A stretch of DNA of 30,653 bases from Saccoglossus kowalevskii (taxonomy: Eukaryota > Hemichordata > Enteropneusta > Harrimaniidae), in assembly GCF_000003605.2 (NCBI RefSeq), contig NW_003155240.1, positions 457,147 through 487,799 on the forward strand, given 5' to 3'. The position numbers and the translations under genes were made by a program. Shown here in pieces: positions 10,088 through 21,500 of the stretch (its first letter is position 1; each line of letters begins with the position of its first letter). The notes beneath the pieces were generated by a model, which saw only the letters and a program-made list of their open reading frames with translations, was not told the origin of the DNA and did no database searches.

Positions 10088-11176
10088 ATGCATCACTGCA
10101 AGCATTGTGAGAAAAGTTTTACACAGTCAAGTAATCTCAAAGTACATATAAGAACGCATACCAATGAAAAGCCCTATCACTGTGAGTATTGTGAGAAGAG
10201 TTTTGCTCGGTCAAGTCATCTCAAAGAGCATATAAGAACACATACCAATGAGAAGCCTTATCGATGTGAACATTGTGTGATGAGCTTCACCCAGTCAAGT
10301 AATCTAAAGCGCCATATACGAACACATACCAATGAAAGGTCTTATCAATGTGAGCACTGTGAGAGGAGTTTTATATATTCCAGTAATTTAAAACAGCATA
10401 TACGAATACATACCAATGAGAAGCCTTATTATCATTGTGACCACTGTGAGAAAACTTTTATATATTTAAGTAATCTAAGACAGCATGTGCGAACACATAC
10501 CAATGAAAAACCTTATTATCATTGTGAACATTGTGAAAAAAGTTTTTTATATTCATGTAATCTAAAACAGCATATGCGAGTACACGAGAAGCCTTATCAT
10601 TGTGAACAATGCAATATGAGGTTTGCCCATTCAAATCATCTAAAATACCATGTACGAACACATGAGAAGCCTCAATATTGTGTGAAGAGTTTGAGTTATC
10701 CAAAGTATGTCAATCAGCATATGCAAGCACAGATAATTTACCAAAGATGTCATCATGAACAATGCAGGAGATTTTATTTGTACAGTAGCACAAAACTAAA
10801 GAGACACCATGCTGAGATTCAACATCAAAATAAACTAAAGTATTTTACCTACGTTGATTCACATAAACGAATTTTTACTGTAATACCCAATTTCGTAACA
10901 CAGTTAAACTGTGATCAGTGTGAGTGTATATATAGTCACTTATATAGTCAAAGACACTCATTAATTATTCATAAAGGAGAGAAATATACTTGTAGATGGG
11001 AAACTGTAAATGATAGCAAACAGTTAACTGTCACACTTAACCATCGAGATGAATGTTCAAGCAAGGAAAATGAGGACAAATTATTTGTTGTGCATGCTGG
11101 CTTTATTATTGAGAAGAGAAGAGATGATGAAATGGAAGAATTTAGATTATACAGCCACAGGGTTGATAAGTGCTGA
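10088..11176 (+). CDS. C2H2 zinc-finger protein 2 (7 fingers plus the same C-terminal region)
   Basis: This is an uninterrupted frame of 362 codons from an ATG directly before finger 1. Seven intact Cys2His2 fingers are followed by a degenerate eighth (QYCVKSLSYP). The linkers are unusual. Fingers 4-5 and 5-6 are joined by TNEKPYY, one residue longer than normal. The links after fingers 6 and 7 lose two residues (VHEKPY, THEKPQ). Several helices read SSNL rather than the QSSHL/QSSTL that dominate paralogue 1. From the FYLYSST segment on, the last 140 or so residues align closely with the C-terminus of paralogue 1. They include CDQCEC, SLIIHKGEK, RWETVNDSKQLTVTLN and EKRRDDEMEEFRLYSH. It is a probable tandem duplicate; DNA-binding nuclear role inferred. 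Confidence 0.88.
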   Translation: MHHCKHCEKSFTQSSNLKVHIRTHTNEKPYHCEYCEKSFARSSHLKEHIRTHTNEKPYRCEHCVMSFTQSSNLKRHIRTHTNERSYQCEHCERSFIYSSNLKQHIRIHTNEKPYYHCDHCEKTFIYLSNLRQHVRTHTNEKPYYHCEHCEKSFLYSCNLKQHMRVHEKPYHCEQCNMRFAHSNHLKYHVRTHEKPQYCVKSLSYPKYVNQHMQAQIIYQRCHHEQCRRFYLYSSTKLKRHHAEIQHQNKLKYFTYVDSHKRIFTVIPNFVTQLNCDQCECIYSHLYSQRHSLIIHKGEKYTCRWETVNDSKQLTVTLNHRDECSSKENEDKLFVVHAGFIIEKRRDDEMEEFRLYSHRVDKC

Positions 11177-11750
11177 AGATTTGTTTGCTTCAATGCATTG
11201 CAATATTGAATATTGAGGAGTATGAACAATATGATTTGTTTATGTACAGTCATAAATTCTCAGTAATGAGAATAACTGATGTTCAATCCAGGTTGTCATG
11301 AACATCAGAAGGCTGCTATGTCAATTTTTGTTTTGTTGATTACAAACTAGAGTTACACAAACAAGATGAAAACTAATTCAAAAGTAGTATCAGTCATTTA
11401 TCAAAATTAGTAAGCATGTACAAAGTTTCAGCGTATTTGTGCGCAAACGTACAAATATATAAACATAAAAACACCAGTCAATTATTATGTAATTCAGCTA
11501 ATTAACAATGCACAGATTAGTTTCAAATATTTACCAGTCATGCAACTACACAGGCTGTTAAGTGTTTTAATATCCTGTCATAAACGTTATGATGTACACA
11601 ACATATGTTGCATTCATTGTCAAACCAATTGATTTTACATTGCATATCTTTGTGCATAATATGAACTGTTTTTTTGTGCATAATATAAATTGGTCTTATA
11701 TATAATTGTCATAATATAAATTTATTGATCCACGTAACACTAGTAATTGA
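11177..11750. other. 3' flank of zinc-finger gene 2, nothing recognised
   Basis: AT-rich non-coding sequence. I see no exon, transposon domain or RNA gene. The minus-strand frame that overlaps the end of the zinc-finger gene is an antisense shadow. Confidence 0.5.
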
Positions 11751-14340
11751 GCTCCCATCCTCCCCCTCTCATCCCTCTAGATCTCACACTTTTCCTTATG
11801 ACCCCTTCTGATCACCCTGTTTCATTTACCATCCCTCTCATTTCCCCTCGCTCATGACACCTGCCCCTCTCCCTCTCGCATAAAACATCTCACAGCCTCT
11901 TGCTCTCATTTGGGCCCTCTCATAAACAGTCCCTGTTGACCTCCCTCTTGTTTACAACATCTCCCAGCCTCACCCTCTTGCTTATGGCACCTTTTATCTG
12001 CAACTCCTTCTGGTCTCATCCATGTTTACAGTACAACCTCTCCCCATCTTGTTTACATCCTCCCTTGACCACCTTTCCACTTAAGGCCGTTTCAGTCCCC
12101 TTCTCCCACATACCATCTGACCCCCCATTTCGTTTATCATCCCTCTCTTTTTTCTCCTCTCGTTTTTGACCACCTCCCTGCCTCTTCATGTATGATCCCT
12201 CCAGTCCTTCGCTCTTGATAATGACCAAACCTGGTCCCCTCTTCTTACAAACGACCCTCTATCCTCCTCTTCTTGCTAACTGACCCTCCTAGTCTCTCAC
12301 ATACAGATTCTCCCAGCCCATCGTATTTATGGCTTCTTTCTCCTCTCCTCTCCCACCTATTGCTTAAGACCTTCACTGTGTCCCTCTCTCGCTTATTATA
12401 CCTCCCAGCCGCTTCTCTCTTACCACTACTCCCGGCCTTCTGCTCTTGTGTAAACACCTCCCAGCCTCCTATCAATTATGACCCTTCCTGGCTTATAGTC
12501 TCTCCACTCTCGCTTACAGCTTCTCTTGGCTTCTTCCTCTTGCTTCTATCATTTACTTACTCTCATTACAGATCCCCTTCTTGCTTATGGCATCTCCCAG
12601 AATTTTCAGTATAGACCCTCCCACGTATATATTTTTACAGCTTCTGTTGACCCACTCTTGTTAACACATTCATTGAACTTTTGTTAAGACCCTTCCCCTC
12701 TCTTAATTGTTTACCAAACTCTCAGCCTTCCTATTTTGCCTTTGATCCTTCACGACTCCCTCTCATTTACAAACTCTCCCAAGCTTTCTTCTCATTTACG
12801 GCAACCTCCTGCCTCTCTTTTTTACTTACAGCCCTCCCGGGCTACTATTTTTGCTTATGAACCCTCCCTGATTTTTCTTGCTTACAGGCCCTCTCAGATT
12901 CACCCCTTGCGTACCACTTCTTGTGATCTACCCTCCTCATTTATGCTTCCTCCTAGCTCCCCGTCTTGCCTATGGCCACTTCCTCTTGTTTCATACCATC
13001 CATATCACCCCCTGCTTATTATGATCAATCCCAACACCTTGCAATCATTTACCAACCTCTTTTTGTCAGCTATGGCTTCCCTTGTTCTTTCCATCTCCAT
13101 CCCGGCCTCTCCTCATGTTTACAGTCCCCCTCAACCACTAATTTTTGGCTTCACATGATCTAACTTCACACCCATGTCAGTCTCTTTCTCTCGCTTATCA
13201 TTTGTTTCAGCCTGCCCCTTCTCGTGCATGACCTCTTCCCCCTCCCTGGCCTCCTCTCATTACGACCCATCCAGGCCTCTCCAAATTGTTTACTGACTCT
13301 TTTTCACCTATGGCCTCCCTTCTTGCTTATGGCTTCTCCTGTCCACCCCTATTTGGTATACAGATCTTCCTGGCCTTCACTCACCCTCTCACTTAAGACA
13401 CCTGCCAGTCTTGTCCGCTTTCTTATTGTCCATCTCTGCCTACCCCTCTTGCTTGCAGTTCCTTTTGGCATTCCACTTTTCATTACAGGTCCTCTCGGCT
13501 GCCTCATATTTTTACAACACATTCTTGCCCATCCCAATTGTTAATCAACCTTTCTTTGTTGCCTACATTCCTTCTCAGCCTCACTTTCTTGAATACAGAC
13601 ACTCCCATCCTCCCAACACATTTACGTTCCTTCTCAATCACTTGTTATTATTCTCAAGATCACAGTTCTAGCACCCACAACTATTCTCAGCCTACTTTGT
13701 TCCCTTGCTGACACTTCTGGCATGTCCCTCAGTCTTCCTTCTTGTTCATGGCTTTACCTGGTTCTCCATCTCACAACCTTTCTTCTCATTTACATTTTCT
13801 TTTTTTCAACTCTTGCTTGCAATCTCTCCTGACAGCCCCATCTCACTTATGGTCCGTCTCAGCCTATCCTTCTCGCTTATCATTCTTTTCGGCCTGTTCC
13901 TTCTTGTGTATGGGCCTAGCTCCTCTTCTCGCTCAGCATCTCCTGGCCTCTTCATTTTGCTTATGGACCCCTAAGCTTGCCTCCTCATTTATGGCTGCAC
14001 CCAATCTCTCGGACATCTACCAGCTCACACAATGTCCCTCCCTGCCTTACCCTCTTGTGACCCCTCTTAGAATTCTGCACTTGCTTACAGGGCCTTATGA
14101 AGGTCTCCTATCTCTTGCAACCCATCCTGCCCTCTCCTAATTGAGTCCCCCCCCCGGCACCTCACACATATCTCTCCCGCTTACCATTGCTCCTGGCTCC
14201 TGTCCTCTTCTTCTCATTTACGACCCTTCCCCATCTATTTTACAGCCCATATCGAACTTGTTTACGACCCTTTCCAGCCTGCCCCACATGCTTACAGTTC
14301 CTCTCCTGGCCTTCACTCCTTATCCATTAGGCCACAGAGC
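11750..14340 (+). repeat. Degenerate pyrimidine-rich satellite (about 30 bp period, about 2.6 kb)
   Basis: The plus strand is overwhelmingly C and T and is built from recurring variants of CTCTTGCTTATGG followed by CTCCCAGCCTC. Spacing is roughly 28-31 bp, which would mean about 85 highly diverged units. GC content is clearly above the flanks. Because purines are scarce, stop codons are rare on both strands and many short overlapping frames appear in several frames. None has a family signature, so none is annotated. Edges are at GAGCTCCCATCC (about 11750) and near the GCCACAGAGCC at about 14331. Confidence 0.8.
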
Positions 14341-15380
14341 CTTGGTAATTCTTTTCATGTGTGCAATACGTGATGGGTCGTAATCGGACTGGTCACTGAA
14401 CTCAGTTTATTACTAGTAAATAAATTTATAAATGAGCAAATGAGCTAAAAATCAACTGAACAATCACAGCATGAGAACCCCAAATAACCTCCATGCAAAT
14501 TGTATGTTTTATTAGAACTGCTCATAATTATTAGAACTATTCAAAAACAAATTCGGAATGTATTCTGTTGAAAACAGACTTTTTCAAAATAATAAGTATT
14601 CAAATTACATTGCCAAATCTTGATGATTTTAAAATATGGAATATTTTCCGTGACTTGATCCTCCAAGGAGAATTATATGTACAACGAGACCATAGGTTTG
14701 TCTATGTCATAATGCAAATAAATGCATCGGAAATGACACAGTCTGTGTGGTACCTTTTCAAAGTAATTCTGTTATGAGCTTAAACACCACATATATTAAC
14801 GAAAAAGACTATGTGGGAAAGTAAATAATTTCATGAAATTTCAGTAAAAATCAAATGTGTCAATTTAAGCCGGTGTGGTTTCCAATGTGATGGTAGATTA
14901 CATCAGTAAAGTGGTGATACAGTTCTTGCTGGTGGAAACAAATGTCAAAAGGGGTAAGACAATCATCATCTATATCTATGCCTAGTACTCATAACAGACA
15001 GACAGTTTGACACAGACCGGTGCGAGTTCATTTATGTTTTTGTGTTGAATGTGATCGGCCAATGCAAGTCAGAGATGCGGCTTTGGAATAGCTTTCGTTA
15101 AAACAAAATGAGTCTCAGTCGGCCATTTGCAGGGGAAACAAGAATGTTTTATTCATTGTTTTTATCGGACACTTTGTTATTTCATGTATACATATGCTCG
15201 TTTATTTAATCAATTCTATTTTTAACTTTAATAATAATAAACGTCATTGATACAATTATTTAAAAACACCGCTAATAATCATCATATAATTGATACATAA
15301 ATTACACTCGTTAGAGCAGTTAGTTTTGAATGCAGTTTCTGATTTTGAGCCCATCGTTGACTATACAGTTCTATTCTATT
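14341..15380. other. Gene-free stretch
   Basis: AT-rich sequence between the satellite and the transposase-like fragment. No convincing exon, RNA gene or mobile element is visible on either strand. Confidence 0.45.
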
Positions 15381-15530
15381 ATGTCAAGGCGTGTAGAGGA
15401 AGACACTCGGAAGGCAATTATTATATACTTTTCAGGTGGAAAGAGTTTGCGCAAGATGGCCAAGGAAGTTGGTCTAGCGACGGTTCAAATGATTGTGAGA
15501 TTTCCGTTGCAGCGGTTGGTTTCATTCTGA
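15381..15530 (+). pseudogene. Fragment resembling the N-terminal HTH of a Tc1/mariner-type transposase
   Basis: From the ATG at 15381 the frame reads MSRRVEEDTRKAIIIYF, then GGKSLRKMAKEVGLATVQ. This matches the usual pattern of the first helix-turn-helix in Tc1-like transposases (basic start, hydrophobic helix, G-K-S-x-R-x-I/M-A, then a turn and a TVQ-like recognition helix). The frame degenerates after about 50 residues. No DDE/DDD catalytic part and no obvious terminal inverted repeats are seen nearby. It is either a short relic or a coincidental helix; moderate to low confidence. Confidence 0.4.
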
Positions 15531-15804
15531 CAGGAGTTGCGACCGTCCTTGACTGAAGTCTACACTAGCAATCGGCGAGTTTATCGAATTGTGTCTATTT
15601 AGAATATTTGAAACTGGTATATGGTGAGTTGAAGAAGATGAAAATAAAAGTAGAAGATTCTAGGGAAAGATTGACTTGGCGACGAGTGTTCTGGCAAGCT
15701 GTCAATAGGACACATTCACAACTCTAATATTCTTAATATAAGTTCAATGACATAACAACAAACGTTATTGTAAACTGTAATTAGTATTAGGAGTAACACG
15801 CCTT
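15531..15804. other. 3' flank of the receptor gene
   Basis: Non-coding sequence immediately beyond the receptor stop codon (minus strand). The stop itself lies in AAATAAAAGG, so an AATAAA hexamer overlaps it. Other A/T-rich stretches could also serve as 3' UTR. Confidence 0.35.
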
Positions 15805-18516
15805 TTATTTGATGTCATCGTCAAAATAAGTCTGAAAACCTTCGTAATTGTCATCGTCACTGGACATCTCGTTCACACATTCCGGAATGTTTGGCTGCGT
15901 AGTGGTTAAATAAGGCACTCTATCGTTAAAACCACTACTGTCAATTTCTTCATCCACGTTTTTTGGAGTCAGATATCCGCAGGTACTAGGATCACCAAAG
16001 TAGAATTCCTCGGACGATGCACGTACTCTGCAGGGGTTGTCTTTGGCCATCACGGACAGTTCAATGCTTTCCATGTTTTTATATCCCGCATTTCTTTTTG
16101 AGTTTAAAACATGTGGGTTGTTGAAGTAGTCATAAAACTGGCGAAGCATCTCGTCTAATTGATCCCGAAGCTGATCAAAATTCGGCCTCTCATCTGGGTC
16201 TTCCCGCCAACATTGCGTCATGAGTCCATACCTGGTAAAATGGATAGTTAAGGTTGGTAATATTATAGTAGATCGGAAATAAGATTTCTTTGTTTTTACC
16301 ATCTACAGTGAGTACATGTTCGACATTTGTACAATGTAACGATGTATTTCATACCAGCTACATACTTGCATGGAATCCGTATCGATCCCGACGTGATACG
16401 ATAACCGCGACACTTTAAAACTTTATTTTGTAAATTGCCGCTTCCGGTGAGACGGACAATCACGTTGTTTTAAATATTCAGTACAGAGCTGTTTTTGGTA
16501 GCTCATGTTGTCTTATAGGTTGTTATTTTCCCACCGTACCGAGAATGGTCATGTGCAAGTTTTCAGAATTATTAGTTTATTATTTATCTATTATTATTTA
16601 TAATTTAAGTTACACATATTTCATCAATCTAGGATCACTATTTTGGCGACAAAATAAAGTTTTTGAATTATTCTTCAGGGAACACATTTATCAAATTTAA
16701 CCTCACAGTTTATTCAGTTCAATTGAATGTATATACAACTTACATCACAGATGAGCAGCCGCGTGGTTTCGACATTCTATATCCGTTTCGCAAGTTTATC
16801 AACACTTCTCGTGGAGTCATTCCGGGATATGGTCGACCGCCCCTTGTAACAATTTCATATAGTACAATGCCGAATGACCACCTGAATACAAATTTAAAAC
16901 AAAAACGTAAACAAAGCATAAACAATAAGCCACTAATAAAGATGCTCTCCATAACACAACGTCGAGTAATAATACAGTCACGTGACATGGTCTCTTACAC
17001 ATCACTTTGCGTGCTACAATTCCCTTCTAGGTTGGTTTCGGGACTAACCCAGTAGATGGGTCTCTTTTTGTCTTCAGGAAGCTCAATCCGACCTTGTAGA
17101 TACACGTCATCAGTCAGTCCGAAATCAGTTATTTTGATTAGCAATTCTTCACCGACAAGAACATTCCTCGCAGCCAAATCGCCATGCACATACTTCTGGT
17201 TGGCCAAATAATCCTGAAAATATGTATAGAAAGATGTAGACGAAGTTCATGAATAACAATTACAAAGCGGACATTCAACGCGTAGTGTATACGGATGGAA
17301 TATTAAATGTGACTCAATGATATTTATCGAATTATTGCCTTACCATGCCCATAGCGATTTGTCTCCCAATTTGGTAATAGTTCTTCTCACACAAGTTATA
17401 AATTGCATCCTCCATTTGGAATTTATTCTTAAAAACAGAGGAATAGAATTTCATCCATATCCGCTATACTATGTTCGTGGTTGGACAGTGTGCTGCATGA
17501 TATTATATTGGGTCTAAGCCAGCACACTGTTACGATATACAACGACGCCTAGCATTCCTTGTTTCAGCTCTTTCACGGACACTCTCATATACGCTTGCCT
17601 CCGGTCCTCCATATAACGAAATAGTTATGGTTATGATACACAAAAGTTACATTTACCTTCTTGGATCGGCAAAGAAATTTCTTAAGATCACCATACTTCA
17701 TATATTCGGTAATAAGAAGGTATGGCTCTTGTGAAGTGCAACATCCAAGAATACCCAAGATGTGTGGATGCTCCCCTATCTCTTGCATCAATTGAATTTC
17801 ACATAGCATTTCTTCTTTTTGAGACTTGGCAGAACCTGTCATCGGGAAGGTTTATACAGATTATGGCGTATCAGATGGTCTTCCACTTGAATCATTCATA
17901 ATCCGGATATTAAGATAGCCTTGTTCGAATGCATTGCATCATTGCCTTGTAGTTTGTTTCACATTGGATTATGGGTTAGTCAAAGTCAACTTTGTATAGT
18001 TCAGATAAAAAATTACAAATCTTGAAAATATGGTTATCTATGATTAATTCAAACAATTCTAAAAGACCAAAACATTATTACGCGTGATTTATCAAAATAA
18101 AATAAAATATGATAATTTCCCAGAATGAGAAATGACGTAGAGTCTGTCATTAAATATGAGGGTGAGTGACCCATATATACATCCTATTTCTTCCTAAGAT
18201 TTGTTCTCCGCTAAATTCCTGTTTTAGTTTAAAATGTTCTCTAGACAGACAATTTTGTTGTTTGAATTTCTTTTTCATCTAACAGTGCTTTTGTAACATA
18301 TCCGTCGTGCATCAGTAATGTCAGTATATTTTTACTCACTTTTCAATTTTTTAACCGCAACAAGAAGATCCCCATCTTTTCCAGCAATACCAGTTGCAAC
18401 TGCCTTGTACACGACTCCGAAATTACCGCTTGCAAGTTCAGACACATATCGCAGACGATTTAAAGGAAATTCATACTTTGATACAAGACTGTGTCCTTCC
18501 CCGATAGATTGTTCAT
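15805..18516 (-). other. Tyrosine kinase block and C-terminal tail (6 exons)
   Basis: The glycine loop reads [10 protein letters not shown] (575-584), with Ala577 in place of the first Gly. The beta-3 lysine is K604 in VAVKK and the helix C Glu is E620. The hinge is [16 protein letters not shown]. The catalytic loop is HGDLAARN at 705-712: Asp707 and Asn712 are kept and the usual HRD Arg is Gly706. DFG is at 725-727, with an activation-loop Tyr733. WVSPE is at 750-754 where RTKs usually have [18 protein letters not shown] and [10 protein letters not shown] complete the C-lobe. The AARN loop marks a tyrosine kinase and the C-lobe looks FGFR/RET-like. All residues essential for catalysis are present. 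The tail of about 110 residues has many tyrosines, including YKNM at 863-866. Confidence 0.92.
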
Positions 18517-21500
18517 CTAAAATAAATGATAAAATATAAGTTGCGGACAAATTAACGTAGTACATTATAGAGTAAACTGTTGTAAGTGCTTTACTACACC
18601 AGTTGTACTAAGTTTGTATAATCATTTACATATCATAAATACCTTGTAATATGTCCGTTGTTCGATTTTGAACGTTTGTCCTTATCAGCCCTAATGCATT
18701 GGATCGCCTAGCAACGCATATTACGATTGCAATTAAAGCAATCAATAACGCGCCACCAGCGGCACTCACGCCAACGATGATGGCAGCAATCGGCTGTTCT
18801 GTCACGCTATTAGTCTCATTACGGTGTTCAGAATACAGTGATGTAGTTGGATGATTCGTAGGACTAAGTGACACAATGGATTGACGATACGTATGTTCTA
18901 CAAGATATCAACAAAAACGATACATAATTGCAATCTTTAGATTGATGCATGACGATAAGGTAAAGAGAGTAAAACCAAAGACGCTAGAAATCTTTTTCTA
19001 GAAATCTTTTTCCAGTGTCTTTGGTGAACCCGACTTTTTTTTAGAAATGTTAACCTTCATTTTTTGATATTCTCTTCTCCCATATGTTGTCATCATACTG
19101 GCATTGACTTACTGGTGTGTTTGACAATCATCGATATATAAGATGAAAGTGCAGCGGAAAAAGAAACTGTGCAGGTCATTGTTGATCTAAATACTCGACA
19201 GTCGACTTTGTTGTCTGGGTTTTCTGTGAATTATTTATTTATTTAGTATGTAGTTTATTGTTTGAAAACATAACACTACTACACAGTGGAAAGACAGGAC
19301 AGGATCAAAGGGAACAGTGGAGTAGAATAAGCAACCAACGCAATTTGCTCGATGGTAGCGCCATGCTGATACAGTACTTGTGTCTCTAATAATCCGTACT
19401 AAGTGTTACACTAATGGGTAAATTAAGGTAGACATAGTGTCATTACAAAGGTAACCAAAGTGAACAGATAATAAAACATTAATGTACCTAGTCTGTTATA
19501 TGTGAATGCAAATGACGCTCCTCCTTTCGTGAAACTGAGCACCATATATAGGACACTGTACTGCACTACTCCCCACGGAAAATAACTTTCTTCCACTTTG
19601 AATTATTATGCAATCCAATAATGTAGTGAACGTATGCAATTTCTTACGCAATATGAGTATAAATAATATTTCCATAAATTAATACCTATTTATTATCCAA
19701 TTTTTACGATATAAAAAGTTAAATTAATGTATCACCTGTTTTCTTGGCCACGGTTGTTGCATGTTGTGCGGCCGAGTTTCGTTTGTGTGTTGTGGTATAC
19801 GCTGTTACTGTGTTTCGTTTGTGTGTTGTGGTATACGCTGTCACTGTGTTTCGTTTGTGTGTTGTGGTATACGCTGTCACTGTGTTTTGGTGATTTGTTT
19901 TTTTGGATTTCTTAGTAGCTTCATCGTTAGTTACTAACTCATCTTTAATGAGAGATAGCAGCGGATACCTCGAACTTCCTTGGTGGCAATTTGCATTGAA
20001 GTCGTCCATGTCAATAGTCCATACCATCGTTCCAGCCAACTGTTCTTGTTTGATCCAATTGATCTATCGCAAAACGAATTAGGAAATAAGTTGACATAAT
20101 TCAGGGACGCTGACCATTATTGCGCGTTATGAATCACCACTGCAAATTTAGTTTTGACATTATTGATTTACACACATTTTGTCGTTCATCGCATCCGACA
20201 TGTCACTGTGGGGGATTTATTATTTGTAACAGGGTAAGATAGGGATATGCGCAAGAATGCACGAGACGTAGGCGAGATCATTTAAATTTTTAAGCAAACA
20301 TCCCTGTTCCATGTTAGTCATTACCTCGTTTAGACCCATCTCCGAAGTTAAGTTATATCAACGGGAAATTTCTTTGAATGAATTCACTTGCAAATAGAGG
20401 TTTATATTACCGTAAGAAAATGTAAAGCTATGACGTCATAACAACCTCTAATTTGAATAGTGGTGATTCATAACACGCAATAACGGGAAATGCGTAGTCC
20501 TTTATTTCAATTATTAAACCCCAGAACAATTAAATATACATGCAGACGAATTCGACAATGTGGTAGATGGGTTGTAGACGATTCTATTTCACTTACGCTG
20601 ATAGATAATAATAATAACCAGGATTTCCTAATGTGAAAATTATAGAAAGTTCACAAAGACAGTACAGCGGGACTATCGACCGACGCGTAGCGGAGGTCGA
20701 TGCGACGGCATACTGTCTGATTTAGAGAACTATTTTACGGGGTATTTTCATCCTACTATATAAGGAAATGCGAATTCCAAATATGGAACGATTACGCACC
20801 TAAGCGTCCTCTAATGATAAAAACAAACATGGTGGTCCCCTGGGTTTGACCGGACTCCATACAAAGAAGTGAGCTGATTCTGCTCTAAACCAAGAATTCG
20901 GCATTCATATGACGTATCCGTGGAAGGAAAGGGTGTATAATAATAAGTTTATTACGAGGATACCTCAAGGTATGCACTCGGACCTGAAAAGAGGCATGTT
21001 CCGAGGAGACATGTCTTTTAACGTTTTGTACTTATAGAAAACATTTTACTAATGAGCATTTGATTTCATACGAACCTTGTTACTGTAACTAACCAAGTCG
21101 TCATACCCTATCCATTCATTTCCATTCACAGCATACGGCACACTTTGCTCGGTATCCCAATATCGAGTTGCTCCGCTCTCCAGCAATATGCATATCTAAT
21201 AGAAATAATTTATATAGATTATATAGAATTAAATTCATTTTTGACCCATAAACAAAAAAATGTTTTTAAGGCCGAAATATATGTTGTAAGCGTCGCAAAA
21301 GTGTTTGAATTATCTTGATGAATTTCGACGTTTGAATAATTTCGGTACGCCCTCTAGCCTCTGGATTACTTAGTGAGGTCAGAACGAAGGAGACTGTCAC
21401 AATGTAGTTGTCATCGATTTAGTTTACCTCATAGTATGCCAGGAATCCTGCCTCGCCAGTGTAAGGACCAGCAGATCCAACTCCGCTAATCGGTGCTCCC

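Noticed and set aside
11900-14383. Many overlapping frames on both strands, Pro/Ser/Leu-rich or Arg/Gly/Glu-rich
   Set aside because: They follow from the pyrimidine-rich composition, which lacks stop codons; none has a start context or domain.
19300-19560. Possible separate promoter and signal peptide for the kinase gene: TATA-like CTATATATGG near 19550 and a minus-strand mini-frame [19 protein letters not shown]
   Set aside because: The mini-frame stops after 19 codons with no good splice donor before the stop, so it cannot be joined to the membrane exon. It remains the best hint for a two-gene model.
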